Positions 6,348 through 8,611 of a stretch of 8,611 nucleotides of DNA are shown here, piece after piece. This DNA comes from Actinomycetes bacterium (GTDB lineage Bacteria > Actinomycetota > Coriobacteriia > Coriobacteriales > Eggerthellaceae), in NCBI GenBank assembly GCA_023395755.1, contig JAEWYG010000046.1:1-8611 (forward strand), read 5' to 3'. Numbering within the stretch: position 1 is the stretch's first letter; the number at the start of each line of letters is the position of its first letter. The notes beneath the pieces were generated by a model. The model saw nothing but the letters and a program-made list of their open reading frames with translations, made no database searches and was not told the origin of the DNA. The position numbers and the translations under genes are program-made.

Positions 6348-6641
6348 TCAAAGACGTGGCAGGCTACTAATCCACTCCGCAACACATTCTTCGCTTGCTT
6401 CCACCGCAATCCGCTTACGCCGCGCAGTCACGCCGCTCACTACCGACACAGCACTCTTTGCCACACCAAGTGCCACGGCTACCGTTTTACATACCGCCTT
6501 ATTAGCCTTACCGCCATCAGGCGGGGCTGTTACGCGTACGCATACCTCGTCGGAGCCACTCCCGTCAGCACGCACCCCCATAACCTCGTCACGCCCCGAT
6601 CGGGGCGTGACATGAACAGCTATGATGACTGGTTTACCCAA
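6348..6641 (-). CDS. DUF167 (YggU) family protein
   Basis: A small 97-residue cytosolic protein of the conserved DUF167/YggU family, function unknown. Family features are HVTPRSGRDEV near the N-terminus, VRVTAPPDGGKANKAV in the middle and the C-terminal VVSGVTARRKRIAVE. Length is normal for the family. The only start before the conserved region is a TTG at 6641-6639; the frame is closed by a TGA shortly upstream, and no Shine-Dalgarno is visible. It begins 26 bases after the divIVA stop, so it is probably translated from the same mRNA, possibly by re-initiation. In many bacteria DUF167 genes sit beside yggT, as here. A perfect 24-bp palindrome lies inside its 5' part. Confidence 0.88.
   Translation of the reverse strand: MGKPVIIAVHVTPRSGRDEVMGVRADGSGSDEVCVRVTAPPDGGKANKAVCKTVAVALGVAKSAVSVVSGVTARRKRIAVEASEECVAEWISSLPRL
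6588..6611. repeat. Perfect 24-bp palindrome inside the DUF167 gene
   Basis: The half-site GTCACGCCCCGA is followed immediately by its exact reverse complement, TCGGGGCGTGAC. It encodes VTPRSGRD, a conserved family motif, about 30 bases into the gene. As RNA it would fold into a 10-bp GC-rich stem with a GATC loop. The function is unknown; it may be coincidental, but 12 matching pairs without a spacer is uncommon. Confidence 0.8.
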
Positions 6642-6667
6642 GACAGAACTACGTAAGAGTTCTCAAC

Positions 6668-7486
6668 CTAGTCGATTTCTTCAAACTCGAAATCGTCATC
6701 GGCATCACCAAACCCAGAAAAATCCTTCTCCACTCGAGATGGCGTGGGTGTGGCGGGAGCTACCGACACCGCATTTGTCTGAGGCATAGCATAGGCAGCA
6801 GAAGCATCCAAGTTAATAGGGGTTTGAGCTGGGGAGGTGACAACGCGTGCCGTCGAGTTGGATGTTTCCAAGAAACCAGTGCGAGCATGCGCGCTTACCG
6901 GCAGGGCTCCAACAGGGGCACTACCGCCGATGTCGGCCAATTTACGCGTAGCATCTGTAATAAAATCGGTAAGCAAATCCTGATACTCTTCCCGAGAGTC
7001 CTCACGGTCGTCCTCGAGTTTTTTAATGGCGTCAAGCACCTTCTGCTTCTCGGCTTCGGCTTTATCAACAATACGTTTCGCCTCTTCATCGGCCTCTTTG
7101 ATAGTGTTAGCCGCGGTAGCGTTGGCGTTCGAAATAATTTCGTCGGCAGAACGCTGGGCAATGATAAGCGCCTGAGCAATGGCGTTGTCATCGGCCTTCT
7201 TCGCCTCAAGCTGACGTTCTAGGTCGGCAATGAGAGCATCTTTGGCAGAAAGAGCCTCTTCATTGATTGTGCTGACGGGAGCCTCAACGTCTTCAATACG
7301 AGCAGGCGTGTCGAAGCCAGCAAACGAAGAGCCGTCGTACTGACGCTCCATCTGGTCAAGCTGTGCATTCAGCCCATCGATTTCATCAGCGACATGCTCA
7401 AGGAACACGTCCACTTCATCAACGTCGTAACCCTTACGATCGATGGAAAAACTTTGATTGTGGATCTCAGCCGAGGTGATAGCCAT
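6668..7486 (-). CDS. divIVA: DivIVA domain protein (cell pole / division site organiser)
   Basis: A 272-residue protein of the DivIVA/Wag31 family, which assembles at curved membrane (poles and septa) and recruits growth or division proteins. The N-terminal lipid-binding domain is recognisable: MAITSAEIHNQSFSIDRKGYD, then VDEVDVFLEHVADEIDGLN. Residues about 80-185 are a long Glu/Lys/Ala-rich coiled coil (DALIADLERQLEAKK to LTDFITDATRKLADI). The rest is a low-complexity Ala/Pro/Thr linker ending in a strongly acidic tail, DADDDFEFEEID. ATG start with AAGGG seven bases upstream. It follows yggT by 45 bases on the same strand, the standard arrangement in Gram-positive division clusters. In actinobacteria the homologue directs polar growth; which role applies here cannot be told from sequence. 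Confidence 0.94.
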   Translation of the reverse strand: MAITSAEIHNQSFSIDRKGYDVDEVDVFLEHVADEIDGLNAQLDQMERQYDGSSFAGFDTPARIEDVEAPVSTINEEALSAKDALIADLERQLEAKKADDNAIAQALIIAQRSADEIISNANATAANTIKEADEEAKRIVDKAEAEKQKVLDAIKKLEDDREDSREEYQDLLTDFITDATRKLADIGGSAPVGALPVSAHARTGFLETSNSTARVVTSPAQTPINLDASAAYAMPQTNAVSVAPATPTPSRVEKDFSGFGDADDDFEFEEID

Positions 7487-7531
7487 CTGTCATCCCTTCG
7501 TCTTGTTCGCTTGCGAATCCGATTATGCGCA

Positions 7532-7792
7532 TTAAAACAAGTTTAACAGTAAACGTACTCCAAATTGTAATACAAGCAGGGCGATGATGGGGGTAACGTC
7601 CACCATACCTCCAAGCGGGGGAATCAACTTTCTAAAAATATTCAGGTAAGGATCACATACTTTTCCCAGCACGCGATAGATATCGCCTAAAAGACCACGT
7701 TCGTGAGGAAACCACGACATCATGATATACACAAAGATAACCATACTGTACACGTCGGCAATTGACGCAATAAGAAATTTAATGTTTAGCAC
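7532..7792 (-). CDS. YggT family membrane protein
   Basis: A small integral membrane protein of 86 residues with two hydrophobic segments (about 5-26 and 66-85) flanking the conserved YggT loop, SWFPHERGLLGDIYRVLGKVCDPYLNIFRKLIPPLGG. The PYLNIFRKLIPP motif is diagnostic of the family. Its biochemical role is poorly defined; it has been linked to division-site and osmotic-stress functions and is usually found between sepF or proC and divIVA. The start is GTG at 7792-7790, chosen because AAGGAG (7806-7801) lies eight bases upstream, inside the end of proC. The genes overlap by seven bases (GTGCTAA), indicating translational coupling to proC. Confidence 0.93.
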   Translation of the reverse strand: MLNIKFLIASIADVYSMVIFVYIMMSWFPHERGLLGDIYRVLGKVCDPYLNIFRKLIPPLGGMVDVTPIIALLVLQFGVRLLLNLF

Positions 7793-8611
7793 TGACCAAG
7801 CTCCTTAGACCGGCAAACAGCAGCTGTCACGCCAGCATCGATCGAGCGAGCAAAACCCGCCTCATCCATGGCTGCCAACGCAGCCAACGTCGAACCACCC
7901 GGACTACATACGGCAATACGTGTAGCCTGCGCATCCTGGCCCGCTTCCTGCATAAGCAACGCCGTTCCATGCACGGTTTGCTGGGCAAGCGCTTCCGCCA
8001 AATCCGCATTAAGGCCCTGGGCCACACCACCATCACGCAACGCTTCAATTAGTGCCGCAACATAAGCAGGGCCAGAACCACTCACCGCGCCAGTCGCGTC
8101 CATGGCGTCCTCATCAATAATGTACGCCTTTCCCAAACAGCCAAACAGGTTACGCACCAGAGAAACATCGCTTTCACTGGCGTGAGTACCCGCGGTAACC
8201 GTCGTGGCTCCAGCACCCACCAACAAAGGGGTGTTCGGCATAGTACGTACTAAACGCGCACCAATGGGCAGCACCTCTTCTAGGCGCTGAGTGCTCAGAC
8301 CCGCCGCTATTGACACAAACAACGGACCATTACCACCGCCTTCATAGGCAGGCAACGCAGCAATCTTTTCTAACACGCCCATCATTACCTGGGGCTTAAC
8401 TGCAAGTATTACGATATCTGCGCCGTCAATCTCGCACGCATCAACTACACAGGAAACGCCATAGCGATCTTTCAAGTAACTGCGACGGCTAATCTCTTGG
8501 TCAAATTGACCATAGGTGTAGGTCCGCTCACTTCCACTACGATCGCGGAATACAAGAAACGTACGATCGCCATAAACATTCGCTCGGTCACTCCAGAGGC
8601 TTTGTGTCGTC
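7786..8611 (-). CDS. proC: Pyrroline-5-carboxylate reductase (ProC), N-terminus replaced; open at window edge
   Basis: From about 8478 down to the stop this is ProC, which reduces pyrroline-5-carboxylate to proline with NAD(P)H. Visible hallmarks are DGADIVILAVKPQVM, RTMPNTPLLVGAGAT, the catalytic/dimerisation GSGPAYVAALIEALRDGG, and the signature PGGSTLAAL near the end. The first 35-40 residues of any ProC, which carry the GxGxMG dinucleotide-binding loop, are absent. Instead the same frame continues upstream without a stop to the edge of the window through residues resembling an acyl-CoA ligase (see the fragment at 8482-8611). The first usable start is a TTG at 8475-8473, too far in to make a working enzyme. 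So as shown this is either a fusion, a broken gene, or a mis-joined sequence. It overlaps yggT by seven bases and heads the divIVA cluster. Confidence 0.88.
   Translation of the reverse strand, partial: TTQSLWSDRANVYGDRTFLVFRDRSGSERTYTYGQFDQEISRRSYLKDRYGVSCVVDACEIDGADIVILAVKPQVMMGVLEKIAALPAYEGGGNGPLFVSIAAGLSTQRLEEVLPIGARLVRTMPNTPLLVGAGATTVTAGTHASESDVSLVRNLFGCLGKAYIIDEDAMDATGAVSGSGPAYVAALIEALRDGGVAQGLNADLAEALAQQTVHGTALLMQEAGQDAQATRIAVCSPGGSTLAALAAMDEAGFARSIDAGVTAAVCRSKELGQC
8482..8611 (-). pseudogene. N-terminal fragment of an AMP-binding acyl-CoA ligase (CaiC-like), fused in frame to proC
   Basis: Reading the minus strand in the proC frame from the window edge gives TTQSLWSDRANVYGDRTF, then LVFRDRSGSERTYTYGQFDQEISRR, then the ProC-like SYLKDRYGVSCVVDA. 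The first 43 residues match the start of adenylate-forming CoA ligases such as CaiC, where a segment like LWDDLADVYGHKTAL is followed by an aromatic YSYLELNQEINR. This is nothing like a ProC N-terminus. The join falls at or near the two arginine codons CGTCGC. The rest of the ligase upstream lies outside the window, and the part downstream of the join is missing. The recognition is by eye from about 43 residues, so moderate confidence. Confidence 0.6.

Noticed and set aside
6105..6656. Plus-strand 183-codon frame
   Set aside because: It covers the MerR start, its promoter and the whole DUF167 gene on the opposite strand, and shows no domain.
1..8611. CRISPR arrays, insertion sequences, tRNA genes, phage or integration sites
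   Set aside because: I looked on both strands and saw no direct-repeat arrays, transposase or integrase motifs, or cloverleaf-like sequences.

Overview
The window reads as a chromosomal stretch from an anaerobic, moderate-GC actinobacterium, most likely class Coriobacteriia (Eggerthellales-like). The grounds are the block proC, yggT, divIVA, DUF167 on one strand, frequent TTG and GTG starts with good Shine-Dalgarno sites, a type-A RNase P RNA, and a radical SAM protein of the heme-biosynthesis type. The taxonomic call is an inference from gene content, not from a search.

Layout. Bases 1-345 (+) hold RNase P RNA, missing only a few 5' bases at the window edge. Bases 401-1108 (+) encode an aspartate/glutamate racemase-family protein. 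After a 229-base convergent gap, everything else is on the minus strand. Read in the direction of transcription from the right edge, it runs: a proC 3' part joined in frame to an unrelated N-terminal fragment (8611-7786), yggT (7792-7532), divIVA (7486-6668), a DUF167/YggU protein (6641-6348), a MerR-family regulator (6169-5408), a radical SAM protein resembling AhbD/NirJ2 (5263-4259), and a complete FecBCD/BtuFCD-type ABC importer: lipoprotein binding protein (4218-3217), permease (3213-2218) and ATPase (2225-1338).

How the genes fit together. The first minus-strand block is the housekeeping cell-division/pole cluster. The second is an uptake operon for a metal chelate (heme, iron-porphyrin, corrinoid or siderophore) led by a radical SAM enzyme whose closest recognisable relatives make heme from iron-coproporphyrin. 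The MerR gene between the blocks has a textbook MerR-type promoter: TTGACG and TATGCT separated by 19 bp, with a perfect 9+1+9 dyad in the spacer. This suggests autoregulation, and the regulator may also control the uptake genes.

Most worth a second look: (1) the proC reading frame loses its NAD(P)-binding N-terminus and continues without a stop into what reads as the N-terminus of a CaiC-like acyl-CoA ligase, so it is either a real deletion fusion or an assembly mis-join at the window edge; (2) the radical SAM plus importer operon; (3) the MerR promoter; (4) a perfect 24-bp palindrome inside the DUF167 gene.
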